A stretch of 64,000 bases of DNA from positions 1-64,000 of the forward strand of contig NZ_JAGYKG010000004.1 of NCBI RefSeq assembly GCF_018401815.1, written 5' to 3'. The position numbers and the translations under genes were made by a program. The number at the start of each line of letters is the position of its first letter. Position 1 is the first letter of the stretch. This document shows positions 45,971-55,096 of this stretch, piece after piece. This DNA is from Nonlabens sp. (GTDB taxonomy: Bacteria; Bacteroidota; Bacteroidia; Flavobacteriales; Flavobacteriaceae). Below the pieces are notes generated by a model, which did no database searches, was not told where the DNA came from, and worked only from the letters and a program-made list of their open reading frames with translations.

Positions 45971-46018
45971 TTGTTGAAAAAACACTTGTAAATGTTTCGC
46001 TTTCGCGAAAGCGAGAAC
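45971..46018. repeat. ~48-bp direct repeat bracketing the peptide/GLPGLI/TBDT cassette, left copy
   Basis: Begins TTGTTGAAAAAACACTTGTA and ends with the palindrome CGCTTTCGCGAAAGCG plus AGAAC. Differs at one position from 49884-49931 and is in the same orientation. Ends 12 bases from the TBDT stop. Confidence 0.93.
45998..46013. repeat. iterated palindrome CGCTTTCGCGAAAGCG, copy 8 (perfect, intergenic)
   Basis: Within the left cassette repeat, just downstream of the TBDT stop; could also act as a hairpin terminator. Confidence 0.95.
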
Positions 46019-46030
46019 TCCAAAAAAGAT

Positions 46031-48691
46031 CTAGAACGTATAGTTGAATCCAGCTGTTATTTGCCTAGGTCTAAGACCAAATTGAGAAATACTAATGCTG
46101 TTAGCATTTGAAAATGTGGTACTGTAAAATTCTTCATTAAAAATATTATTCAATGATAAACGAAGAAATAGTTTTTTACTAGGTTTATAATAAAATGACA
46201 TATTAACTAAGGTATTGCTGTTGTTTTGTTCAGCGGTGTAGGAATTGATATTTTCCATACCTAGTTGTATCCTAGTTTTTGAAGAAGTATACAAATCTAA
46301 GGTCATTTTATTAGATAGAAACCTACTGTTTGCCTGAGAAAAGGATGTTTTTGAATTATTGTAAAAGTAGCTGGAAAGAATGCTGAAGCCATACCAAGTT
46401 CCTTGATCTATTGCCATTTCTAAAGTAGTAGAATACCTATCGTTTTGATTTTCAATAAATGAGTTGTTAAAAAATTGTTCTGTATTAAATTGCTCCGCAC
46501 CAGCACTTGCATCTAGTTTAATTAAAGAAAATATAGTTTTAGAAATGTTTGTTGTAAACTTGTAACCATTTGATTTGTTTGGTATTTCTAAAGCTTCTGT
46601 CTGCAATAGGCCATCTTGATCTAAAGAAGTTGAAAATGTAAAGTCGGATTGATTATTAAAAATATCCAGATTTGCCTTTATAAACAAGCTATTTAAAATA
46701 TCACTATAAGAAAGGAAAACTCCATAATTATTACTTCTTGTTACATTAATCTCATTTGGAAATCGATTGAGATTGTTAAAAGACCTTAAAATAAACGAGT
46801 TGAACAGATTATTATCATCCGTAAGGCTTAATCTACGTCTATAACTTGCTCCTGTGTACCATTTTGAATTCCATTTATATCCTATTGTCGCATCGGGATT
46901 AAAAAACAAATAGGATTTATTAAAATCAAAATCATCATTTAAAACTTCATCTGTTTGAATATCATGGTAGTTTAAAGATGGTCGTAAAGTAATTTTCCAA
47001 TTATCTTTTTTTAAAATACTCTCTAATGAAGTGATGGTTTTAAGGTGATTCAAATCATGATTTCCTGTGAATGGAAAAGTGCTAGTCTGTGAGTTATTAG
47101 GGCCGTTAAAAATAGAGGTCTCTATCGTTCTTGTTAGAAAGCTCAATTCTTGTGAAGCTTTCCAGTTCATAGAGAATAGATTAAAATTTATTGTAGTAAA
47201 AGCTCCTGCATTAAATGCTTTTTGAGTCGCGGTTTGAGTCGTTGTATTATAATTTCCCAATAAATCGGTGTAAAGTGATGGTGTCGTCTTACTTAATTCT
47301 TCATTTTGATGCAATTCTATTGATAAACCGCTCTTTATAATTTTATCATCAAAAATGGTGTTTTTCAAAATGGAGGAGTTCACCAGATGAAGCTGTTCTG
47401 AATTGACATTGTTATTAATGGTACTGCTATTCAGTATATTATTGCTGACTCCTTGGTTTCTTATATTTTTGAGTTGTAAGTTATTTTTAAAATAGAAGTC
47501 ATCGCGATTCAATTCATTTTTTAGTCCTATTTCTATTTTCTCTGTTTCAAGAATATTTCTAGATTGATTATTAATAGTATTATTGCTAGAATCATCAATA
47601 AAAGTGGTTGTTGAACTATTTGATATTTGCTCATTTCCATTGTTATAGAGTAAATTAATTTTGATTAAGTCGGTTTCATTTATTTTTACCAGCGTATTAT
47701 TTGTTGCAGCTAGAGACTCATTATCTAACCAGTAGAGATTAGATAGATTCACTCCGGTTACATTAGGTAATTGTATCAAGTTATCGGTTTGAAACTGTAA
47801 ACTGTTCAGATGTATATCTCCAGAAATAAGACTTTCCCCTAGGTTTTTTAAGGATTTCCCTATGTTGTTTGCTTTTAAAGAGGTCACGTTTTGTACGTTA
47901 TCTTTAAGATACAAAGGTGTAGTTTCTCCTAATGTGGTAAGAAATGGATCGCCTATATCGCCACGAGCGGTTCCAAAAACTAGATTTTGGCCTTTTTTAA
48001 TTTCTAGGTTCAATGCCACATCATCACTTTCAGTTCTTCCTATGTCGATACGAGAGTGATTATGCTTGCGCATCACATCTATATCTTTTACTGCGCTGGC
48101 AGGAATACCTCTAGTAGCTATATTATAACCACCTTCCAGTAAATCCAAACCGTTGATGTAAAGGTGACTTATGGCTTTACCATTATATTTAATTTGGCCA
48201 TTGTCTTCTATTTTAATTCCCGGTATTCTAGAAATCACCTCTTCAATAGTATAATCTTTTTCACTTTTGATATTATCTACGTGATAAGAAATGGTGTCAC
48301 CTTTTACCGTAAAATTCTTTTTTGCTTTAACAAGTACTTCTTTAAGTTGGTCTGGAGATTCTTGCATTATAAAATTTATACTTTGAGAAGTCGCCTTGAT
48401 TTTCTTCTGAATAGTTTTATGTGATATATGTCTACAAGAAACCCATAAAGAATCTAAAGCAGTTTCAAAGGCTAGAGTAAATTGACCTTTAGAATTAGAG
48501 CTAGCAAAAGCAATTATGTTATTTTCTTCTTTAGAATCAGAAACAATAATAGTTGAGAAGGCTATGGGTTTGGTAATAGAATCTTTAACAGTAACAAACA
48601 ATTCAATATTTTGACTTAAACAAAAAAACGGTATTCCAAAAAAGAACACCGTCAGAATATGTTTATTGATTCTAAACAATTTTATCTTCAT
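46031..48691 (-). CDS. TonB-dependent receptor-like outer-membrane protein with carboxypeptidase-regulatory-like N-domain
   Basis: 886 residues with signal peptide (ILTVFFFGIPFFCLSQ). Residues ~27-110 form a CarboxypepD_reg-like beta domain (TVKDSITKPIAFSTIIVSDS), followed by a plug-like domain (IEEVISRIPGIKIEDNGQIK, LYINGLDLLEGGYNIATRGI) and a long beta-barrel rich in Asn/Ser strands, ending PRQITAGFNYTF with C-terminal Phe. I see no classical TonB box or SusD partner. The start overlaps the GLPGLI gene stop by 4 bases (ATGA), so the two are translationally coupled. The gene is visibly more AT-rich than its neighbours, suggesting transfer. Substrate unknown; import or export of the cassette's small peptide is one idea. 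Confidence 0.85.
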   Translation of the reverse strand: MKIKLFRINKHILTVFFFGIPFFCLSQNIELFVTVKDSITKPIAFSTIIVSDSKEENNIIAFASSNSKGQFTLAFETALDSLWVSCRHISHKTIQKKIKATSQSINFIMQESPDQLKEVLVKAKKNFTVKGDTISYHVDNIKSEKDYTIEEVISRIPGIKIEDNGQIKYNGKAISHLYINGLDLLEGGYNIATRGIPASAVKDIDVMRKHNHSRIDIGRTESDDVALNLEIKKGQNLVFGTARGDIGDPFLTTLGETTPLYLKDNVQNVTSLKANNIGKSLKNLGESLISGDIHLNSLQFQTDNLIQLPNVTGVNLSNLYWLDNESLAATNNTLVKINETDLIKINLLYNNGNEQISNSSTTTFIDDSSNNTINNQSRNILETEKIEIGLKNELNRDDFYFKNNLQLKNIRNQGVSNNILNSSTINNNVNSEQLHLVNSSILKNTIFDDKIIKSGLSIELHQNEELSKTTPSLYTDLLGNYNTTTQTATQKAFNAGAFTTINFNLFSMNWKASQELSFLTRTIETSIFNGPNNSQTSTFPFTGNHDLNHLKTITSLESILKKDNWKITLRPSLNYHDIQTDEVLNDDFDFNKSYLFFNPDATIGYKWNSKWYTGASYRRRLSLTDDNNLFNSFILRSFNNLNRFPNEINVTRSNNYGVFLSYSDILNSLFIKANLDIFNNQSDFTFSTSLDQDGLLQTEALEIPNKSNGYKFTTNISKTIFSLIKLDASAGAEQFNTEQFFNNSFIENQNDRYSTTLEMAIDQGTWYGFSILSSYFYNNSKTSFSQANSRFLSNKMTLDLYTSSKTRIQLGMENINSYTAEQNNSNTLVNMSFYYKPSKKLFLRLSLNNIFNEEFYSTTFSNANSISISQFGLRPRQITAGFNYTF

Positions 48692-49545
48692 TTGCTTTCA
48701 TGATCTATTTCAATCAAATTAAGTGTTTTTGAAAACTTGATATCTCTAAAACTCGCTTCATTCCCATTTTCATCTGTAAATACTACTTCTTGATTGGCTT
48801 CTTTGTTTCTGTTCATGTATGATATACGTTCATTGAATGACATTGATTTAAATCGGTGTTTAAGAAGGTTAAAAGAGCTCCGATTAGTTTGATATCTATC
48901 TTTATCACTCATTTCATGATAAGTTTTTTTTAAGATAAGTTTTTTTTTATTTTTAATCTCAGTAACCTCAAAATCATAAGAATAAGTGCTGTCTGTTATT
49001 TTTATAATTAGTCCTGGCAATCCTTTAAATTTGTAAGGACCTGCATTAATAGGGATTTCTAAAGTGTACCATGCCTCCCAACTTCTTCCTCCATAATCAA
49101 CAAATGCATTTTTACAATTGTAACCAGCGATGTTTTTGGATTTATCGCCTAACTTCCATTGATGATTTATTTTTTCTTTATACTCATATTCATCATATCC
49201 TATATTATCGTAATAAGTAAGTTGATTATTGTAAAATTCAATAGCATATTGTTCTAAGGAATAATATTTACTGACATCTTCATTTTCTAATTTGCGATGT
49301 AATTGAATGCTGTCTTGTTTTCTTATACCGTACCATTGAAAAATTGATGTATTTCCCTTTAAATATAAATTTGCATATTCTTTTCTATGGTTTTTACTCG
49401 TTAAATGAGGCTTAAAGGTAGCAAGGTAGAGAACACTGTAATACTTTTCATTTTCAGCACCTCTTTCGATAGGTTGTGATTCTTCATAATTGACAGAACC
49501 TAAAAGGAAGGTTAAAATTAGTAAAGGTATCAGTAAATACTTCAT
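48688..49545 (-). CDS. GLPGLI family protein
   Basis: 285 residues with a signal peptide (KYLLIPLLILTFLLGSVN). The name-giving motif GPYKFKGLPGLIIKI lies at ~175, preceded by the usual KNIAGYNCKNAFVDYGGRSW and WYTLEIPINAG. GLPGLI proteins (TIGR01200) are periplasmic or surface proteins of unknown function in Bacteroidota, often next to TonB-dependent receptors. Here the gene is the middle of a three-gene operon: the peptide gene lies 9 bases upstream and the receptor overlaps it by 4 bases. AT-rich like the receptor gene. Confidence 0.9.
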   Translation of the reverse strand: MKYLLIPLLILTFLLGSVNYEESQPIERGAENEKYYSVLYLATFKPHLTSKNHRKEYANLYLKGNTSIFQWYGIRKQDSIQLHRKLENEDVSKYYSLEQYAIEFYNNQLTYYDNIGYDEYEYKEKINHQWKLGDKSKNIAGYNCKNAFVDYGGRSWEAWYTLEIPINAGPYKFKGLPGLIIKITDSTYSYDFEVTEIKNKKKLILKKTYHEMSDKDRYQTNRSSFNLLKHRFKSMSFNERISYMNRNKEANQEVVFTDENGNEASFRDIKFSKTLNLIEIDHESK

Positions 49546-49554
49546 AATATTCTA

Positions 49555-49785
49555 TTATCTATTACAATAAGAATCTAATATGCCTTGTGCCTCGGCATAT
49601 TCCGTAGCGTTAGGCTTTCTAGGACCTCTGGCATCTATTTCAAGAAATCCAGTTAAAGGTGGGTATACAGACACACAGCCGCTCCAGCAACTAGAAGAGA
49701 TAGGAGATGCGTTGTCCCCACATTGTGAGTTTGCCGTAAAAGCCGTTCCAGCTATTAAAGCAAATGTTAAAAGTACTTTTTTCAT
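49555..49785 (-). CDS. small secreted cysteine-containing protein of the GLPGLI/TBDT cassette
   Basis: 76 residues. Signal peptide of ~21 residues (KKVLLTFALIAGTAFTANSQ). The predicted mature product of ~55 residues starts at or near Cys22 and has four cysteines (C22, C33, C37, C74) in the pattern C-x10-C-x3-C-x36-C, enough for two disulfides, with SSSCWSGCVSVYPPL in the middle and TEYAEAQGILDSYCNR at the end. It is the first gene of the cassette and 9 bases from the GLPGLI gene. I do not recognise the family; a secreted peptide handled by the neighbouring proteins is an inference from operon layout. Signal peptide and codon pattern make a real gene likely. Confidence 0.72.
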   Translation of the reverse strand: MKKVLLTFALIAGTAFTANSQCGDNASPISSSCWSGCVSVYPPLTGFLEIDARGPRKPNATEYAEAQGILDSYCNR

Positions 49786-49883
49786 AATAAAAAGATTAAA
49801 AGTTAATAATACATCAATTCTAAAAAAAAAAAAATGAGAGTAACAATTTTTTTGATAATTAATGTTAATACGTATTTAGTTTA

Positions 49884-49931
49884 TTGTTGAAAAAACACTT
49901 GTAAATGTTCCGCTTTCGCGAAAGCGAGAAC
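49884..49931. repeat. ~48-bp direct repeat bracketing the cassette, right copy
   Basis: One mismatch to 45971-46018, same orientation. It ends 40 bases before the pcrA start. Confidence 0.93.
49911..49926. repeat. iterated palindrome CGCTTTCGCGAAAGCG, copy 9 (perfect, intergenic)
   Basis: Within the right cassette repeat, upstream of pcrA. Confidence 0.95.
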
Positions 49932-49971
49932 CTGACAAGCCGTATCTTTATAAGCTACAAAAAGAAGACCA

Positions 49972-52302
49972 GTGCAAGATCATATTTCCCAACTCAACGA
50001 CGCCCAAAAAGAACCTGTTTTGCAAAAAGAAGGTCCTATGATCATTATTGCTGGCGCGGGATCCGGTAAAACCCGTGTGCTGACCATACGCATCGCCTAT
50101 TTGATGCAGCAAGGTATTGATCCCTTCAATATTTTGTCACTTACGTTTACTAACAAAGCGGCAAAAGAGATGAAAAAACGTATAGGCGAGATCGTCGGAG
50201 CAAGCGAGGCAAAAAACCTATGGATGGGTACTTTTCACTCGGTTTTTGCCCGTTTATTACGTGTAGAAGCCGATAAGTTAGGATATCCTTCTAACTTTAC
50301 GATTTACGATTCGCAAGATTCTCAGCGCCTTACCAGTGCCATTATCAAAGAAATGGGACTGGATAAAGATGTCTATAAATACAAACAGATTTTTTCTCGC
50401 ATCTCTTCTTTAAAAAACAGTTTGATTACCGTGCGAGCTTATTATAATGATGCCGACTTACAAGAGGCAGATGCGATGGCGCGTCGACCGCGTTTTGGCG
50501 AAATTTACAAAGAATATGTAGAGCGATGTTTTAAGGCTGGAGCCATGGATTTTGACGATCTCCTATTAAAAACAAATGAGTTGATCAACCGTTTTCCGGA
50601 TGTGCTGGCAAAATATCAAAACAGATTTCAATACATACTCGTAGATGAGTACCAAGATACCAATCATTCCCAGTATTTGATCGTAAAGGCGCTGTCGGAT
50701 AAATTCCAGAATATATGTGTGGTAGGTGATGACGCACAGTCTATTTATGCTTTTAGAGGAGCAAACATTAATAACATCCTCAATTTCCAGCGGGATTATG
50801 ATGATGTAAAAGCCTATAGATTAGAGCAAAATTACCGTTCAACTAAAAACATAGTAGAAGCAGCAAACTCCATAATTGAGCACAATAAAACCAAACTCGA
50901 TAAAGTAGTCTGGACCGCAAATGATGACGGTCCTAAAATAATCGTCCATCGATTGATGAGCGATTCTGAAGAAGGACGTTTTGTAGCAGGTTCTATTTTT
51001 GAAAATAAGATGAACCACCAGTTGGATAACGGTAAGTTTGCTATTCTTTACAGAACAAACGCACAATCTCGTGCGATGGAAGATGCCTTGCGCAAGCGCG
51101 ATATTCCTTACCGTATTTATGGTGGCTTGAGTTTTTACCAGCGTAAAGAAGTCAAAGATGTACTTTCTTATTTACGTCTCGTGGTCAACTCTAAAGATGA
51201 AGAAGCGCTCAAACGAGTAATCAACTACCCAGCTCGTGGTATAGGCACAACGACCTTGGACCGACTGATAGTTGCTGCAAAACAATACGACCGCAGCCTG
51301 TTTGAAGTCATCGATAATATCGATCGGTTAGACATTGGAATCAATAGCGCCACTAAATCAAAGTTAAAGAACTTTGCTACCATGATCAAGAGTTTCCAAG
51401 TACTGGATGAAACTCAAAACGTCTTTGAATTGACAGAATATGTTCTCAAGAAAACAGCACTGATCACAGAACTCAAAAAGGATGGCACTCAAGAAGGAAT
51501 TTCTCGTATAGAAAACATGGAGGAATTGCTTAACGGTATGCGGGATTTTGTCGAAGGCCAAAAAGAAGTAGCAGATGCTCGTGGAGCCCTTTCTGAATTC
51601 CTAGAAGATGTTGCCCTGGCTACAGATCTCGATAACGATACAGGAGATGAAGACCGCGTTTCTTTAATGACCATTCATCTGTCTAAAGGTCTTGAATTTC
51701 CATACTTGTACATCGTTGGAATGGAAGAAGACTTATTCCCTAGCGGGATGGCAATGAATACTCGTGAAGACCTAGAAGAAGAACGCCGTCTTTTTTATGT
51801 GGCACTCACCAGAGCAGAACATCAGGCTTATTTAACCTATACATTAAGCCGCTACCGATGGGGTAAATTAGTAGATGCCGAGCCGAGTCGTTTTATTACT
51901 GAAATAGACGATCAGTATTTAGAATACACCACCCCGCCAGATGATTACCGTTACAAACCTTTAATGAGTAACGATTTGTGGGACGAACCAGATAAATCTA
52001 AACTGCGTCAGTCCAAACCTAAGAACGGAACACCACCTAGCTTGAGCCAGCCTAATGAGGAACAAATCAAGAAATTGAGAAAGATGCGTCCTGTAAGTCG
52101 CGCGGCAACCGATTCCATCGCTCCAGCAGGATTTGAAGCTAATTTACAACCCGGAATGCTGGTAGAACACGCCCGTTTTGGAAGGGGAACAGTGGTGAGC
52201 CTCGAAGGAATAGGCGGCGAAAAAAAGGCCGAAATAAATTTTAATGTAGGCGGATTAAAAAAACTGTTGTTGCGTTTTGCTAAATTAGAGGTCCTTGGAT
52301 AG
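49972..52302 (+). CDS. pcrA: ATP-dependent DNA helicase PcrA/UvrD
   Basis: 776 residues, SF1A 3'-5' helicase of repair and rolling-circle replication. The GTG start gives the usual N-terminus (Q motif SQLNDAQKEPVLQKEG), then Walker A IIIAGAGSGKTRVLT (27-34), TFTNKAAKEMKKRIG (Ia), Walker B YILVDEYQDTN (II), VVGDDAQSIYAFRGA (III), RLEQNYRSTKNIV (IV), VSLMTIHLSKGLEFPYLYIV (V) and EERRLFYVALTRAEH (VI). The C-terminus has the PcrA-type Tudor-like fold (GMLVEHARFGRGTVVSLEGI). Complete and typical. The region upstream is the right-hand cassette repeat, so its promoter may have been altered by the insertion. Confidence 0.95.
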   Translation: MQDHISQLNDAQKEPVLQKEGPMIIIAGAGSGKTRVLTIRIAYLMQQGIDPFNILSLTFTNKAAKEMKKRIGEIVGASEAKNLWMGTFHSVFARLLRVEADKLGYPSNFTIYDSQDSQRLTSAIIKEMGLDKDVYKYKQIFSRISSLKNSLITVRAYYNDADLQEADAMARRPRFGEIYKEYVERCFKAGAMDFDDLLLKTNELINRFPDVLAKYQNRFQYILVDEYQDTNHSQYLIVKALSDKFQNICVVGDDAQSIYAFRGANINNILNFQRDYDDVKAYRLEQNYRSTKNIVEAANSIIEHNKTKLDKVVWTANDDGPKIIVHRLMSDSEEGRFVAGSIFENKMNHQLDNGKFAILYRTNAQSRAMEDALRKRDIPYRIYGGLSFYQRKEVKDVLSYLRLVVNSKDEEALKRVINYPARGIGTTTLDRLIVAAKQYDRSLFEVIDNIDRLDIGINSATKSKLKNFATMIKSFQVLDETQNVFELTEYVLKKTALITELKKDGTQEGISRIENMEELLNGMRDFVEGQKEVADARGALSEFLEDVALATDLDNDTGDEDRVSLMTIHLSKGLEFPYLYIVGMEEDLFPSGMAMNTREDLEEERRLFYVALTRAEHQAYLTYTLSRYRWGKLVDAEPSRFITEIDDQYLEYTTPPDDYRYKPLMSNDLWDEPDKSKLRQSKPKNGTPPSLSQPNEEQIKKLRKMRPVSRAATDSIAPAGFEANLQPGMLVEHARFGRGTVVSLEGIGGEKKAEINFNVGGLKKLLLRFAKLEVLG

Positions 52303-52480
52303 CATATTTCTGAAAAGCTCTTTTTCTTTATTGAGAAATTCATATTTTACATGTATAATTTTAATGCTTTATCATTTTACAATATCACTTCTTGATAATT
52401 GTGTAATTATTTAAAATTTTTATTAAATTTTCTGTTTTATTTTAATTAAATAGCACATTTTTATAGGCTTATACTAGTTT

Positions 52481-53452
52481 ATGGATAATGCATATATAAG
52501 AGGTACCGGATCTTATGCTCCGGAAAATGTGGTAAAAAATGATTTTTTTGAATCTGTAGGATCCAACGATGCTTGGATACAAAAAAACTTAGGAATTAAA
52601 GAACGACGGATTTCTACAGGAGAAACTACCAGTGATCTAGCTGCTATGGCTGGAAAAGAAGCTATTAAAAATGCAGGCTTAACCCCGCAGGATATCGACT
52701 TAATCATACTGGCTACTGCTACTCCAGACAGGCTTGCTCCTTCTTGTGCTTGTTTTGTACAAGAAAAAATAGAAGCTTTCAATGCAGTTGCCTTTGATAT
52801 TTCTGCTGTTTGCTCGGGTGCTTTGTTTGCAACAACCACAGCGGTTCAATTTATTAAGTCAGGAATGTATAAAAATGTACTAGTCATTGGTGCCGACACT
52901 TTTTCAAACATTACGGATTGGAACCGCAGAGATGCGGTTTTTTTTGGAGACGGTGCGGGAGCCATGGTTCTCTCTCATACCCATGAAGATAAAGGTTTTA
53001 TAGATTTTTTACTGCATACCGATGGCCGAGGTAAGGACAGTTGGAATATTCCAGCTGGAGGATCCTTGTTACCGACTACTGATCAAACTCTTAAAGAAGG
53101 CCTGCAGTATTTTCAAATGGATGGACCTGCTGTTTTTCAAACTGCCATAAAAGTGGTTCCAGAGTCTATAAAAAAATTGCTCTCCAAGAATAAGGTTGCT
53201 ATAGATGAGGTGAACTACCTCATACCCCATCAACCCAGTGTAAGAATACTGGAAGAGATTGCAAATCGCATCTCCTTACCTTGGGAGAAAGTAATGACTA
53301 ATATGGATCGTTATGCCAATACCTCTGGAGGTACCATACCGATGATGCTGGATGAAACTGTCAAGAAAAACCTTCTTAAAGAGGGGGATTTGGTTTTGTT
53401 TGCTGCCGTAGGCGCCGGCTGGACTTGGGGAACTGCTCTTTATAAATGGTAG
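52481..53452 (+). CDS. fabH: beta-ketoacyl-ACP synthase III (FabH-like)
   Basis: 323 residues. Thiolase-fold condensing enzyme with the full triad: C111 in DISAVCSGALFATTT, H250 in YLIPHQPSVRI, N280 in RYANTSGGTIP. N-terminus AYIRGTGSYAPENVVKN and C-terminus GAGWTWGTALYKW are normal FabH. FabH starts fatty-acid synthesis from acetyl-CoA and malonyl-ACP. A FabI-like reductase gene follows after 150 bases, so this could be a second FabH serving a dedicated fatty-acyl or polyketide product rather than the housekeeping one; I cannot tell without the rest of the genome. The upstream 178 bases are very AT-rich. Confidence 0.9.
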   Translation: MDNAYIRGTGSYAPENVVKNDFFESVGSNDAWIQKNLGIKERRISTGETTSDLAAMAGKEAIKNAGLTPQDIDLIILATATPDRLAPSCACFVQEKIEAFNAVAFDISAVCSGALFATTTAVQFIKSGMYKNVLVIGADTFSNITDWNRRDAVFFGDGAGAMVLSHTHEDKGFIDFLLHTDGRGKDSWNIPAGGSLLPTTDQTLKEGLQYFQMDGPAVFQTAIKVVPESIKKLLSKNKVAIDEVNYLIPHQPSVRILEEIANRISLPWEKVMTNMDRYANTSGGTIPMMLDETVKKNLLKEGDLVLFAAVGAGWTWGTALYKW

Positions 53453-53526
53453 TTTTTTATGGTGCTACAACCGACTAATTGTCGTGTTGAATGATAGCGA
53501 GTAAATTGGTGATTAGGTATAGTGAA

Positions 53527-53542
53527 CGCTTTCGCGAAAGCG
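53527..53542. repeat. iterated palindrome CGCTTTCGCGAAAGCG, copy 10 (perfect, intergenic)
   Basis: Lies between the FabH-like and FabI-like genes. Confidence 0.95.
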
Positions 53543-53602
53543 AAATTAGTAGGAAATCCATCCAGGATACCTGACGTAGATAAGAACTAAAATGATATAC
53601 AA

Positions 53603-54424
53603 ATGTTGACAAACAAAACTTTTTTAATTACCGGTATTGCAGATGAGCATTCCCTAGCTATGTATGCTGCAAGAGAAATTATAACAAACGGCGGTAGAGT
53701 AGTCTGCACTGGTCTTGGGGTAAGCCCCTTTCACAATGACTTATCAGATAAAGCAAAATCTTTTCTAAATCAGAATTTTGAAGATTTTAAAAGCTCCGTA
53801 CATGACGTTTTAGGAGATGCAAGGGTTGAAATCTTAGATGTGACTATAGATGAAAATATAGAACATTTTGCAAAAGACTTGGCTCAAAAAGGGGTTAAGC
53901 TGGACGGTTTCCTTCATGCCATAGCTATGGATAAAACCATACGCAATAAGGAAGTTAAGCCCTTAATTGACGTTACAAAAGAGGAGTTTTGTGATACTAT
54001 GAACGTCAGTGCCTATTCTTTAATACGAGTATCCCACTATTTGCTCAAGCATGGTGTTTTGCAAGATGGGGCCTCCATTTGTTCTTTAAGTTATATCGCT
54101 GCAGCTAAAGTAACTTTTCATCCTTATAGAAATATAAGTATTGCAAAAGCTGCACTGGAACGAATTACAATCGAACTGGCAGATGAACTAGGTCGTAAAC
54201 ACGGTATACGAGTGAATGCTATTCGGTTTTCTCCTTACATGGGTAGTAAAGCAGGTAATGCCACTTTAAAAATAGAAGATGTAGCTACCTCAAATAGAAT
54301 GAGCCCCTTAGGAAATGCAGTGCCTATGGACCTGGCATATGAAATTTGTCACCTCTTCAGACCAGAAAGTAGCATAACAGGTGAAATAAGACACGTAGAT
54401 GGTGGTTATCACATCACTGGTTAA
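53603..54424 (+). CDS. divergent enoyl-ACP reductase (FabI-like SDR)
   Basis: 273 residues. FabI-type nucleotide-binding start TNKTFLITGIADEHSLAMYA, LHAIAM at ~104, Y164 in LSYIAAAK, and Y175-x6-K182 in PYRNISIAKAAL with the same spacing as FabI, then RFSPYMGSKAG, MSPLGNAVPMDLAYE and HVDGGYHITG. So it belongs to the FabI branch of the SDR family but diverges from the housekeeping FabI at 6331. It follows the FabH-like gene, which suggests a common acyl pathway. It could also be a drug-insensitive FabI paralogue. Reaction not proven by sequence. Confidence 0.8.
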   Translation: MLTNKTFLITGIADEHSLAMYAAREIITNGGRVVCTGLGVSPFHNDLSDKAKSFLNQNFEDFKSSVHDVLGDARVEILDVTIDENIEHFAKDLAQKGVKLDGFLHAIAMDKTIRNKEVKPLIDVTKEEFCDTMNVSAYSLIRVSHYLLKHGVLQDGASICSLSYIAAAKVTFHPYRNISIAKAALERITIELADELGRKHGIRVNAIRFSPYMGSKAGNATLKIEDVATSNRMSPLGNAVPMDLAYEICHLFRPESSITGEIRHVDGGYHITG

Positions 54425-54471
54425 GATTTTTATTTAAGTTGTAGTACCTTTAGAAATTCAACTAAGATCAT

Positions 54472-55068
54472 ATGAATAACCTGCAATACCCCATTACCTT
54501 TTCATTTAAAATTACGACTCTTAGTAATGATTTTACTGCAAAAAATGCTTCAGGACAAACCATTGCCTATGTCAAGCAAAAAATGTTCAAGCTTAAAGAG
54601 GCCATCAACGTTTATAGCGATGAGAGTAAAACACAGATTTTGTTTACTATTGCTGCTAATAAGTGGTTGGATTTTAGTGCTGCGTACTCCATGTTTGATC
54701 ACAATAATAAGGAGATAGGAAAGATTGCTCGTAAAGGCTGGCGCAGCATGTGGAAGGCAGAGTACGACATTGTAGATCAAAACAACCAGCCACAATACAA
54801 AGTACAAGAGGATAATGCTTGGGTACGTATAGCAGACGCCCTAGTAGGCGGCATTCCTATTATAGGCGTATTCACTGGTTATCTGTTCAACCCTACTTAC
54901 AACGTAACCAATAAAGCTGGTCAGATTGCAGTAAAGCTCAAAAAGATGCCATCCTTCTTTGGTAAAGAATTTGAATTGACCAAGCTTGCAGATATCGATG
55001 AAGACGATAAAGAACGAGTGATGCTAGGTTTGATGATGATGATTCTTTTAGAAAGACGTAGAGGCTAA
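54472..55068 (+). CDS. LURP-one/tubby-like fold protein
   Basis: 198 residues, no signal peptide. Twelve-strand tubby-like pattern of the LURP-one-related family: ITFSFKITTLSNDFTAKNA, IAYVKQKMFKLKEAINVYSD, WKAEYDIVDQNNQPQYKV and FNPTYNVTNKAGQIAVKLKK. A Gly-rich hydrophobic insertion (LVGGIPIIGVFTGYLFN) sits at ~123-140, and the C-terminus is a Met/Leu-rich helix (GLMMMILLERRRG). Members relate to phospholipid scramblases; bacterial function is unknown. A terminator follows within 30 bases. Confidence 0.72.
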   Translation: MNNLQYPITFSFKITTLSNDFTAKNASGQTIAYVKQKMFKLKEAINVYSDESKTQILFTIAANKWLDFSAAYSMFDHNNKEIGKIARKGWRSMWKAEYDIVDQNNQPQYKVQEDNAWVRIADALVGGIPIIGVFTGYLFNPTYNVTNKAGQIAVKLKKMPSFFGKEFELTKLADIDEDDKERVMLGLMMMILLERRRG

Positions 55069-55096
55069 ATAAATAAATAAATTGAATTGTTCTAAC

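Noticed and set aside
45971..49931. Cassette repeats as an ordinary transposon target-site duplication
   Set aside because: 48 bp is too long, no transposase is present, and the repeat contains the widespread palindrome; recombination between palindrome-bearing repeats fits better.
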